This document shows positions 43,542 through 54,600 of a stretch of 64,000 nucleotides of DNA, one piece after another; within the stretch, counting starts at the first letter, position 1, and each line of letters opens with the position of its first letter. Location: positions 17,670,001 to 17,734,000 of the forward strand of contig OZ316893.1 of assembly GCA_973895155.1 (NCBI GenBank). Reading direction: 5' to 3'. The notes under the pieces were generated by a model. The model was not told the origin of the DNA. It saw only the letters and a list, made by a program, of their open reading frames with translations, and did no database searches. The stretch comes from Marsupella aquatica. Taxonomy: Eukaryota; Marchantiophyta. Both the position numbers and the translations under genes were made by a program.

Positions 43542-43841
43542 TTTTTTGTTTGTCTTTGGCAAGTTGCTAGCCATCAAAGTTGGCAACGCGGTGCACAAAT
43601 TGAATTGCATTTCCGACGTTGGGTACTAATTCACTTTTTGGTTATTCCCCGAGGTGGTCAAAACGGGGGAGAATTCCAAGTTTTATCCACCCCGACCGAA
43701 AAGTGAATAACTTTTACGTCGGAGTTCGATTTTGATTCTGGTTTTCAGCATTGGAAAGCTAGGATCATGGGCTACGTGGCGGTGATAAGTTTTGAGTTTT
43801 TGGAGAAGTTGAGAAAACGTCATTTTTTCTTGCATTCTCAC

Positions 43842-44417
43842 ATGAGTGATTTGGAGGAGATTTTCGAAGACGTGGAGCTTGAAACACGAGGATCACCACG
43901 GCAATTTGAGATGGAGAGAGAGGAGCAGGAGGAAGCACACGTGACACCAATACGATCACCGGTACAACGAGTAGAGGGGATTGTGAAGGAAAAATAAATG
44001 GCATCCAGGTTAGGAGGTGTCAAGTTTGAGGTGGAAAAGTATGATGGGCGTACAGACTACTTGCTCTGGGAGAAGCAAGTGAAAGAAGTTCTTTGTGCTA
44101 TGGGCCTAGATCATCTTCTTTCTACACGAGAGATGTATGATGATGAGGAGGAGATTCCACTCAAGAGGTGGAGGCAGGAACAAGTAAATGCGGTGATGCT
44201 TTATCTGAAGCCGCATATCATCAAGAAGTTGGATGACTATGCGGATTGTGCATCTCTGTTCAAAGCCCTAAGGAAGAAATACTATCGGGAGGATGCATCA
44301 GACAGATTATACAATAAGTCTCTCTTGATGAGCCTTAGGCTCAAAGAGGGGAACAAACTTCATGATCACTTGGATAAATTTGACAGCCTAGCTGTTCCTT
44401 GGAATCGAAGCCATTAA
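43842..44417 (+). pseudogene. Copia B gag, N-terminal fragment
   Basis: The frame begins MSDLEEIFEDVELETRG, as in element A, meets TAA at 43,995, and continues at once with the Gag core (KYDGRTDYLLWEKQVKE). Similarity to element A ends at HDHLDKFDSLAV near 44,395. About 55 bp of unrelated sequence then joins the 3' LTR remnant. Zinc knuckle, protease and all of Pol are deleted. Confidence 0.85.
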
Positions 44418-44469
44418 ATATATTTCAGTCCCCCCGCGAAAAGCCCCACGGGGAGGGCGCACAAACAGA

Positions 44470-44677
44470 ACATATTGTTATGGAGCCACTTGAGAGATGA
44501 GGAGAGCTTACACTGTGGAGACTTGGTATGGCCGACGGGCTTAGAGTTCAGTAAAGCTCTCTTGTGTGTTCCCGTGGACATAGCCTCGAGGAGGTGAACC
44601 ACGTATCTCTTGTGTCGATTACTTGCACGTTGGATGTGTCATGTGCTTACCGTTACGAGTGTCATCTATGCTCAACA
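44470..44677 (+). repeat. Truncated 3' LTR of copia B
   Basis: The last ~208 bp of the LTR, from attgttatggagccac to CTCAACA, followed by the caaac target duplication. Confidence 0.9.
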
Positions 44678-44739
44678 CAAACAACACCATCACAACCCTC
44701 CAACATGAGAACTCCATAAGCTACCACCTCCCTCATGTG

Positions 44740-45800
44740 TAGGATACTGTGTCCTACTGTCACATCCAACATTGTCCGTGCAGTCTGCTGCAAATAGACA
44801 TAGTCCCCCATGCCCACATGGAACCTACAAATCAATAACCTCCACCTCGACTGATTGCATATTGCAGTGTATCTCTATGTTGAGCAATCGCAAGGTTCTC
44901 AAAGGCTGTTGGCATAACTCTCCAAAAGAGCTCTGCCATTTGAGAACACACCCTCATCCACATCTCTGGGTCATCAAGGTTCACCACCTCACTAGACTCT
45001 TGATAAATTACAACCAGCAAGTCTGGATCTTGGCCGTACAATAGATTATAAAGTGAGAAGGAAGCCAAGAATGCTTGATGACTGAACCTATACCCCATGG
45101 CCAACATGGCAACTGAATGTCTCAGTCTCCAAGATGCCTTTTTTGTAGGCCATACTTGCACAATCCCCTCTTCACCATTTGAACAACACGCTCAGCCAAA
45201 CCATCTGCCTCTGGATGATCTTGAGACGTGGTCTGGTTATTGACCAACACCTTATCACACAAGACCTAAAACTCACCTTGAAACTCCGTACCCTGGTTGG
45301 TCAGCACTTCAATTGGTGCACCAAAATGACTCAACACTCTATCAAGAGACGCATATGTCGTTCTCTCACTTGCCTTGTCAGGTAATGCCACCAACTCAAT
45401 CCACTTGGAGAAGTGCTCCACCATCACTCACACATTCCGATGATGTCGTATAGTCGATAGTAATGGTCCTGCAAAGTCCACACTCCAACGGTAACCCAAC
45501 CACATAATAGGCAAGGGGTGTATACGTAACTGTGGTGTGGGGGCATTGAATGATGCCCTCACCCTATCACAAAGCACACAACGTGACACCAACTGCTGCA
45601 CCACGCCACCAATATTGGTCAAGAAGTAAGCTTTAAACCCCACACTTTACTCCAAAATGTCTCAACTCTTCATGAACCGCATAATGTGCACTCTTTGAGC
45701 TAGATGGTCTACCATCCTCCCACACACGTAGAATATGTGTACCCTCCAATCGGTACCTCCTAGCACGTTGGAGAACATCATCTCGCTCCTTGGCACTCAC
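44740..45800 (-). pseudogene. Decayed Ty3/gypsy integrase
   Basis: On the minus strand the finger (CVLCDRVRASFNAP, then LPIMWLGYRWSVDFAGPL) lies at about 45,640-45,428 and is followed in frame, after a TGA, by the integrase core (VEHFSKWIELVALPDK, HFGAPIEVLTNQGTEF, HPEADGLAERVVQMVK). The second catalytic Asp is replaced by Asn (codon at 45,296-45,298). The C-terminal part continues in another frame (GYRFSHQAFLASFSLYNLLYG) to about 44,832. Several stops show it is dead. It is a different lineage from the gypsy element at the left edge, judged by the core sequence. Confidence 0.8.
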
Positions 45801-46383
45801 TATGCTTGGCACCCTATTGGTCTATTAGAACACCAACACCAATACATCATCATGAATATCACCTTGATCCATACCACCATCTCCAACCTTAGGATTTGGA
45901 GATTGGCCATCTATTCTCTGCCGAGAGTAAGATGTCATGTGATCCTCTGTACTCTATCCACCCCAACTAACACAAGAAGGCAGATGCATGTCAACCTAAT
46001 ACCATCTCCTCATCAACATCACCATGCCATCTAGCTTCAATCTCATTCTCCTGGCTAGTGCATGGGTTCCTACTCAACCCATCAGCATCAAAGTTGGCAA
46101 TTCCATGGCTATGCAAAATGTGAAAGTAGTATTCCCAAATAAGAGTCTATAGTGCAAGCTTCTCATGCTAATAAAGAAAAACATACCTACTAAAAACAAA
46201 GAAATTAAAGGAATTGAAATAAATTACTAAAGTGGAAATAATGCATGTGAGAAGTATAGAATAAACTAAATTAATATAAAAAATATTGCAAACAATTTGA
46301 ATAAGAGTAGTCATACCATGTTCCTCCATATAGCAGCTTCAAACCATTGTATTAGGTGAAGTGCCCTAAACCTTTTGTTCCCA
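45801..46383. other. No gene seen
   Basis: It may contain more upstream gypsy pol remnant on the minus strand, but I cannot support specific motifs. Confidence 0.4.
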
Positions 46384-46563
46384 AAGCTTGGCCTCAAATT
46401 GGAACTACCCCATACTTTGGATTAGGACAATGGTAATTAAATTCCAGATCTGATGCTTTGGATTCCTCCACCAAGCTTGGCCTCGAATTGGAACTACCCC
46501 ATACTTTGGAATCAGGACAATGGTAATTAAATTCCAGATCTCTGATGCTTTGGATTCCTCCAC
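46384..46563 (+). repeat. Tandem duplication, 89-bp unit, two copies
   Basis: The units starting aagcttggcctc at 46,384 and 46,473 are nearly identical, including aactaccccatactttgga and caatggtaattaaattccag. Confidence 0.9.
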
Positions 46564-47400
46564 GAGTAAACGAAGGGAATCCAACCTTACATCTCAAGCA
46601 CGCCAAGACAGAAAAAACCTCACTTCATGACAAATGAGAGCAAACAGCTCCCAAGAAACTGCAATCAAACCTCTCATAGTGACCAGACACCCTGCCTCAC
46701 CTTCCCATAGAGGAAGCAGGTCCACCTTGGCGTATTGTATCATTCTGCTGAGCTACAATCCCATGCTTTAGACATTTGATGAACAATGTCGATGCCAGGA
46801 ACAGAAAATGGGACCCTCAGCAATTCCTTGCAATTAACTCAAGAAGTAAGAGTACGTAGGCTTTCCCGTAAACAGTTAATCGTCTAAGGTAGGAAAGTAT
46901 GATGACTTTTCATTTCAGTATCGAAGGGTTCGGAAACAATTAATATATAAGTGCTAGTAAAACCTCACCAAAATAACCTCGCTGTGTAGAACATCTTAGC
47001 GTCCAGGTATTCTAGGATATGTACATGAAGGTGCAGAAAAAACACTTTCCATCGTAGTGTACCACAGTCACAACGAGCGCGCAAATAATCTGCGTCTTTC
47101 AAGCGCATAGCCCCTTGGGACACTCTGGTCTTCTCGCATTGGCCAGAGGACAGAAATGAAGATAACTAGACTTCGTGGATATCGTGGAACGTCCATCTTG
47201 TCAACAAGGTGGATGTTTTATTGCCCGTATAAGTTTCATAAAATACATCATATTCAGAAGATGCAAACATGGGTTACGGTACAAGGCGGGTCGACTCCTA
47301 AGGTCGGCTAACGGACCACGGCAGTGCTACCCAAGAGTTGACTCAAAACTGAAATTGTATATTTTACTGTAAATGGAAGAGGGTCGGGAGAGAACAAATG
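46564..47400. other. Region downstream of the NLP gene
   Basis: This probably includes the 3' UTR of the minus-strand NLP gene (from 47,400 downward). The minus strand just past the stop is T/C-rich, then has agtaaaatata near 47,360; no canonical AATAAA was assigned. No other gene is seen. Confidence 0.4.
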
Positions 47401-50400
47401 CTATTGCTCCCCGGTGCTTCCACTGCTGCTACCACAACCACCACTTTTCAGAGTCCCTCCCTCGACGCGAACGGTCAACTTAATTGCATGGCCCCCCGTG
47501 GACCTCATTACTTCCAGGCACTCTTCCAAGTCTGCATCGCAAGACAGTAACACCCATTCATCATCATCATCACAATACTTCAGACTCACGGCCTGCGCAT
47601 GTAGCTTCAACCGGCTGGCCACCTCGTCTCGTACGTCCTGGTATCCAGAGCTCGGAAGGAGCTTAAACCTCACAGTATCTGATTCGTATGTAGCCTTGAC
47701 TATGGTCGAACTCTCCTCGAGCCCAGATGGAGAAGTCTTGTGGTGCGAGCCAACTCCAGAAGATGGAGAGCCGCAGTCACTTCCTCGGGCAGAGGAACTA
47801 AGATTATGTGACGATCCTCCATCCACACCTGAAGAACTATGGTTCTGGCCATCTTCTACATCCTCATTTCCAGTGCTTATATATAGAGCTCTGTAATCGC
47901 TTGCTAAACCTGCAAATCCTAATCGACTGCTACCCAAACTCTTCTCATCGCCATTTCCACCCCGCAAAGCTGAGAATGCAGCACCACCTCCATGTACTCG
48001 GTCCTCACCTGAATGGGACTTACTCCTCGGAAAGCTTGTGCTATCCGATTTTAAGGTAACCCCGCGAGTGGCTTGAACCTGGCTGCAATCATCCTCCCTT
48101 GCAACATGCTGCACAGGTTGAGAGAGGCCCGTACCAGAAGATTCGAACGCTGCAGTTCCTCCTACGCTGCCCGCATCTCCACCATTCCCACTAACCAGTA
48201 TATCGGAATTGACAGCATCCGCGCCAAGGGGAATCTTACCGCCAGTTTTAGATGAACCAGGAGAGACCACCTTGCTATGCCAAGAAGGTACGGCTTTAAT
48301 AGCTTCCTCCCTCCCAGCCTGACCTTCCACGGAGGAGGGCCTTGTCTGTTCAGTTCCTCCTACACCAGCTGTGCGACTAGCTCCACCAGACGCGGGGGTA
48401 GTAGCCCAAGACACAGTCCAATTGTTCCTCGTCCCAACACCACTTTCTTGACCCAACTGCACCCCGCTCACAGCAGCTGCTGCGGCGGCAGCGGCAGATG
48501 CAAGGTCAGCGTTGATCCTCAGTGCACCTTCGGCACATTGGACAGAATCGATCACCCCTTGCAGCTTCTTCAACGACCTGCTCACCTTATTAATTTTGCG
48601 GGACGGCCATCTCGATATACCATGCTGGCGGCATATTCTTTTCAACGTAGTAGGGCATACTGCACACAAGGACGAGTGTTAGGCCGCACAAAACCACAAT
48701 CATGTAGCGCCCCAACCCTCTCACAGTCTTCTAATTCCCACAAACCATAGAAAGAAGACCCCTATCAAATACGGAAGTATGTTCGACAAACAGGCTTGAG
48801 GTAACTTCAGTCGCAGAATTCAATGTCCATGAGACCTGTTCGTACATTGAAATTCGTCGGAGTCAAGTATGTAGAAAATTTCAAACCAGCAATCCCTGGA
48901 TGCTTGAAGGCTCAAACAATTGGGACACCTATTCGTACATTGAGATTCGTCGGAGTTAAATATGTAGAAAATTTCAAGCCAGCAATCCCTGGATGCTTGA
49001 AGGCTATAAAACAATTGGGACACCTATTCGTACATTGAAATTCGTCGGAGTCAAATATGTAGAAAATTCCAAGCCAGCAATCCCTGGATGCTTGAAGGCT
49101 AAAACAATTGGTACAGCTTTCCATTATAGAAATGGAAGCGCATAGAAGGACTAAGAGTGAATCGTGACAGCATCACACGTAAATTATTGGAATTTGTTCA
49201 TCCTTGCACAAACTATTCCATTTGCATCAAAATGATGTTATCAGATCAGACCATGAACATGATGGGTTGGGTGAATTTAACGTAATATTACTATCGTACA
49301 ATAATACTCCACATAATCCGTACCACACTACCGTCCTAACGATCGGTTCTGCTCAAGGCTGTGCGCGAGTAAGAACTTTTAGAGCGACGCACAATCTCAG
49401 CTGTCAGGCCAGACAACGATCGGCTGAGATGAAACGTTTCTCCAGATCCTAAACCCTGGATTTTAGTATTCCAAGATAATAAAAATTTAAAAATTACTAC
49501 GGCACCGCACCAGTCGAGAAGAAACAGTTTGGCTGAATCAGCCACGTGTCCCTGGATGTGGTTTCTCACCAACCGGCATTTTCAGCAAACTACGTTCCCA
49601 GACCCTGCGGACTTCTGCTCAAGGGATATGTGCAGAGTATCGCTGGTGATAGCCCAAGGTAGATATGGTGTGAAGGTTCGATGGCCCTCATAACAGTACC
49701 CATCTATAATTGCGCAGGATCAACAAAACCTCTGGAGATCGGACGGGCCAATATACCTCTGATAGCGAGCACAGAAGGAGAATTGGTCTGGCGTAGGAAA
49801 GAAGGGTAAAATACCGATGGTAATGCGTAACCCGGTGGGTAGGCCTCTAGGCAAAAGATCACAGTACTTTCATCCGGTATATATGACATTCCGATTGTAC
49901 TTGTGCCTCCCAGAAAAACCGCAAGAGCAAATCTCTGGAAATGAGAACAGAATGGTCCCCGCAGACGCGTCAAGAAAGGGAATATCGGTGACAAAGGGGA
50001 ACCCAGTAGGTAATAAGCCCTACCACAGGAATTTCGTTCACAGTTTAGATGATTCTGCCTAAAGAGAGCCGTCAATGCGAGCAGCCTTAATGTTTGAAAG
50101 GCTTACAAGGACCCATAATAGTGTCCTAGTGTACAGAATTTTGGTCAATGCTCACCAGGGGTTCAAACCCTACCACCCTGGTCATGCTAGCGGAGTTCAC
50201 GACGTAAACCCGAGTACGTCACTGACCCAAATTTCCTCAACGAGCCAATTTCAGAATGCCAATTGACATTAACTAAACGAAGGTCTGAAGTTCACCAACA
50301 TTACTTGCCAGAAATTCCACTTTGCCTGGCATGAAATCTTGCCGTAGGCCACGATAAATAAAAGCGGTACAAGGTAACTCACCACCAATGCTCTTGGCTG

Positions 50401-53281
50401 CATCCTTGAGGCTGCCTGCAAAGTATTGCTGTAAAACGTTCAAACCAATAGTTTTTTCATTTGTTCCTCGCCTTCTCTCTAGCCTCCTCTTCATACCCGA
50501 TCCTTCATGACCGGCCCCCACGACACCGGGAGCATCCTGTTGCTGGTATGGATGCGATCGCCAGGGTTCATGTGTCTCCGGGTCTCCAAACGTTGTTTCT
50601 GGAGAGGAGTGGTGATTCTGTGAAGCATTTGACCGCTGAAGTACGTCCTCTAGCTGTTGGCGTTCAATGACCGTGGTATCCTGTGGAATATTCAGGTCAT
50701 TGGTTTGGGGAGACCCCGTTGAGATCAGCTCTTCATCTGGCTTTGGTTCGACAGCTTCTTTTCTTCCAGGGTCATTCTTTTCCTCTTCGATCTCCTTCGC
50801 TGTAACTGTCCTCAGGCTTCTACAAACACGTTGCATTGTGATAGAGAGGGCATTTAGTAAAGACTGCTGCTCACTACCGTCAACACAGGTAGGTGGAAGG
50901 AAGAACTCAAGCACATAATCGTCACTTCCAGTGTGGATACTACGGAGTCGGATCGCGACAGCTGCGCTTAAGCGAAACATCCTGGCGTAGTGACCGAGTG
51001 GATACTGAAGTTTTGAGTAGTTCTTCACGTCACTTTCGAAGACGGGCTGGTTAGATGAAAATGCCTTCCCAGGCACACCCTGATTCCTCTCAAGAATTTG
51101 CTCCGAGCAAGCCCGGCGGAAGCCCCACATCTGAGTATCTGCTACATAGCAAGGTCCGTTGGCTGCGTGTAGGACCACTCGGGGTTCTCCCGAGGCTGCA
51201 GCTGCCACACCCTGGCTTGCACTCATAGTCGGACCCCCGTCACTCGTTCGGAGACCCCCCAGTCTACCGTCTGTCCACGATGGCACCCAGGTTTGGGCCA
51301 ACGGCAGTTTATGCGTCTCACAAACAGCTGTCAGCACTTCCAATATCTCGCCCGTAGCTGTGTGGCGACCTTCAGTCTTGATCTAAACCCCAAGAAACAA
51401 AACGAGAAAAATAAGACCACTCACTAACCATCACCTCGACCATCACAACGACATGAACACAGCACACATACCACACTTCACAAGTCAGTATCTCCGACAT
51501 CGTGACTTGCCACCGTCTGGTAGAAGGGGTCAACAGACAAAGTTATGGAATACCACAGAAACCTCAGTCCTGCCTAACCGGAAACGTAGGAAGGACGATC
51601 ACACCAGCAACACTAGATTTTTGAAAACTTGGGACAACTGACACATCCGAGATACCAGCAATTATAGGGTCGAGAGGATGCGGAAAAAAGTAAACTTCGA
51701 GGAACTTACCTCTCGAGGCGGTACTATACATCCAGTAGTAGAAAGATTGACCGCCTGAAAACCCCCATAAAAACCGTTAGCGACAGAAACTTGCACACAC
51801 CCGCATACCACTATACAACATCAAAATCGAAAGACAAGGAGCCAGAATATTTAGGACAAGGCAATGCCTACCTTGAGAGCGCGGCAGATGATGTCTATTT
51901 CAGGGCCGTATTCAACTTTCTCCGACTTCATAATAAGTTCTATTACAGCCAAGCAAGTTCTGGAGCTTTCTTCAAACACTGGCACAGCTAGGGTGCCCCT
52001 AATTGAACATTGCTCAGCGTAACTCGCTCTGAGAAACTCATGTGAGTTATAGTAGAGCACATTCGGCGACCACTCAGGTGCCCTCGTCAAATATACTCGT
52101 CCTGGTAGACCAGGATATTCTGAAGATCCTTTCTCCGTAGGGAACACGAAATTCGCAGAAACGTTGCGATAGAGGTAGAGCCGGTCGTCATTTGGAGTGC
52201 AGAAAAACGGCTGGTCACGGGTGCTCAGAATCAACTTGCTTCCGTGAGTGGTGGGCACCCAAATTTGAGTCAGGGTTCCCCCTCCAGTTGAAGCATTTAT
52301 AACTCGCAATGACTGCGTCACGCGCTCTCTGAGAGTCTCCTCGTTCACCTGACTTCCGCCACCTTCCTGACCAATCTCTTCTCCGCTATTTAAGTTGCTG
52401 TTGAGTGAAGCCTGCTTTCCGACAGAAAGCAGCTCATTCCCGGCGGTAGCACCCAAAATCTCCAAAAATTCGTCTGATTGTTCTTCTTCTACAGGTGCTC
52501 CGGACTTTTCACCAGCGTCTCTTTCATAGACCGGACTTTCACCAAGACCTCTACATCCAAGTAACGACTCCTCGGTCACTCTCTGGTCTCCATCTAAGTT
52601 ACGATCTTTGGAACGTTGGGCTGCTTCTTCATCAATAATGCTGTTGTGTGAACCTGGGTCGCCAACACCACCAGGAAAGGAAAGCCCCAAAGTAGCAGAG
52701 TTGCTCAGGAAACTTAAGCTTGTAGGAGAGAAGTAGGGGGGAGAGAAATCGGTAGTTCCCCCAGCAGCTGCAGCTGCAGCAGCAACCTTCAAGGCTATGC
52801 TCACTCCTCCAGCAGTCGGAGTCCTGTTGTTGTTCGTGGATGCTATACTGGATGAGACCAACCGTCGAAGGTCCTCCGAACTCTCGGACGATCGCGGAAG
52901 GCCCGAAATATGAAAGGCATCTCCTCTGTATCCTTGCGGGTTGGTGACGGAATTCACCGTGTACAATAGCGGGGATGGAGAAGCAGGAGACAGGCTCATG
53001 GACGGCGAAGAGGAAGTGGAGAATGGGAAGAAGAAATCTGAACCGGGCGAAGAAGCGTTAGGCCACGGCGAGTCTGACATCATTTGATCTGCTAGAGGAT
53101 CCAGTTCCATGAGTTCCGTTAAAAGAGAATCGTCCATCATGAACTTGGATTCTGCGGGTGACCCTGCCATTACAGGAGACAAAGAAAACGGCCCTCCCGT
53201 CCCCGTCGCATTCTCCAAGGACCGCCATCTCTGCATCGCTTGCTGAATTTTTTCGTTCGAAATCGCCTCAGTAGCGGCCAT
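47401..53281 (-). CDS. NLP: NIN-like protein (NLP) transcription factor, RWP-RK and PB1 domains
   Basis: Four exons: 53,281-51,872, 51,754-51,710, 51,382-50,383 and 48,659-47,401, joined by GT-AG introns with matching phases; together 3,714 bp, 1,237 residues. NLPs are nuclear activators of nitrate-responsive genes. The N-terminal region is Ser/Pro-rich; residues ~318-485 form the GAF-like nitrate-response region ([47 protein letters not shown] across intron 1). The RWP-RK DNA-binding domain spans ~790-845; the 1.7-kb intron splits it at [18 protein letters not shown], and RWPSRK is at 835-840. A C-terminal PB1 domain (~1,138-1,218) has both the Lys side ([14 protein letters not shown]) and the acidic OPCA side ([20 protein letters not shown]), so it could self-associate. 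No disruption is visible. Start: first ATG of the long exon, with no earlier in-frame ATG seen. Confidence 0.92.
48839..49113 (+). repeat. Three-copy ~94-bp tandem repeat in the NLP intron
   Basis: Units start at ttcgtacattga at 48,839, 48,932 and 49,027. They share attcgtcggagt, tatgtagaaaat and ccagcaatccctggatgctt with few differences. They lie wholly within the intron that splits the RWP-RK domain. Confidence 0.92.
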
Positions 53282-54206
53282 CCTTGACTGAGACTCTCTA
53301 CAATTTGACGCACGCCCACTGAGACGCAGAAATCAAATATCGGTAGTAGCAAGCTTAATTGTGTTCTCGATGGCCCAAAACGCAAGCAAACTTGCACCGG
53401 ACGATCCCAATCGATCTACTCCGTATTTAAGGAAGAGTCCTGCTCAAAGGCATCGCGAGTCGGCGACAACTCATCAGAATCTGTTCATTCTACAAGATTT
53501 TCTGCGTCGATAACTGGCGCCTATCGAATCAGATAGTTGATGACACAATTTCATGTGCAGAACGTCGTGAAAGAAGAACAAGCGAAGACCAAGCATTTCA
53601 ACCATGCACCAAGAAAACAAGCCCTGATCATAGTAGACAAACATCTCCTGACGCAAGGAAGGAGAACTCCCTCGACTTGGAGCGAATCGTTAGTGATGTA
53701 GTTTCCTAAGAAACCTAAGGCAATGGATGAAGACTTAAAATATTTGAAGACTTAAAAAGGAAGACGACTGACCTGGACAGCCGCGTTGCTCGAAGGTGCG
53801 CTGGACCAAGCAAGATTATTTGGCATCTCCCGAATGTCGATGTACCTGCTGTAGCCGATTGACTGATCAATGCAACTCTGCTTCGATATCAGTCTCGACC
53901 TTTGAGAAATGAACTCCAAAGTTTCCTAAGACAACAGGAAAAGGAACACTAGAAGACCCCCAAGGCCCGCACAACCTTTTCAGCCAACCTTTTCTTATCC
54001 AGAAAGAGCCTCCTCAAGGGCAAAGCTTTGTGACAAACAGTTCCCGACAGCATCCCCTGTGTGATAAAAGTGTCATCAGCGTACTACGTCCTCCTGAATC
54101 CCTACCGGAAGCCGTACAGAACATCGTGGGTCAAATCCAAGCTGCTGCTCACACTGTTCTCTCCACCAAGGTATACGATAAGATGTTAAATGTGCTTCTG
54201 TCCTGT
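53282..54206 (-). promoter_or_regulatory. NLP upstream region
   Basis: This should contain the 5' UTR and promoter of the NLP gene. A TATA-like ttaaatac on the minus strand lies at 53,422-53,429, about 145 bp before the ATG; this is suggestive only. Other short open frames here have no support. Further 5' UTR exons are possible because NLP genes often have them. Confidence 0.35.
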
Positions 54207-54600
54207 GTAGTTTCACCAACAAACCCACTCACACTAGCTGAAGTCGTCCAACAAAATCCCTGTACCTGAGTCCAGTCACAGCCTTCGTGTGATACCCTTC
54301 TGTGTGACCGAGTGAGAGCACCTCTCAGAGTCTTCGGTACATGCATACACCGAACCTGAATAGTTTCGCCAACAAACCAACTCAAACTAGCTGCAGTCGT
54401 CGCAGAAAATCCCTCTACCCTGAGTCCAAACACATGCTTCGTCTAATGTACTTCTTTGTGACGGAGTAGAGAGCACCTCTCCGACTCTTCGGTACACACA
54501 TACAGCGATCCTCTGTACTTCCGCCAACAAACCAACTCACTCTAGCTGAAGTATTCGAAAAAAATCCCTCTACCCTGAGTCCAGTCACAGACTTGTCCGT
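54207..54600 (+). repeat. Degenerate tandem repeat, ~160-bp unit, 2.5 copies
   Basis: The units begin with tttc(a/g)ccaacaaacc near 54,208, 54,363 and 54,522 and share cactagctgaagtcgt, aaaatccctctaccctgagt, gagagcacctctc and ctcttcggtaca. They lie about 1 kb upstream of the NLP start. Confidence 0.85.

Larger units (their letters stand above)
40568..44677 (+). mobile_element. Copia element B, internally deleted and interrupted
   Basis: A 343-bp 5' LTR, primer-binding site, leader, partial gag and truncated 3' LTR lie between caaac duplications, so this is one insertion that later lost most of gag-pol and the start of the 3' LTR. The leader matches that of element A at both ends but is 2.2 kb longer; a 1.86-kb insert explains most of this. 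It cannot encode any enzyme. Confidence 0.85.

Noticed and set aside
47414-48255. Plus-strand open frames across the NLP last exon
   Set aside because: Shadows of the real minus-strand coding sequence.
48839-49113. Three ~94-bp repeats as a possible CRISPR or tRNA-like array
   Set aside because: Units are head-to-tail without spacers, and lie in an intron; a simple tandem duplication explains them.
50150-50185. GGTTCAAACCC resembling a tRNA B box inside the NLP intron
   Set aside because: No A box, acceptor stem or anticodon arm could be built around it; possibly a SINE trace, but not supportable.
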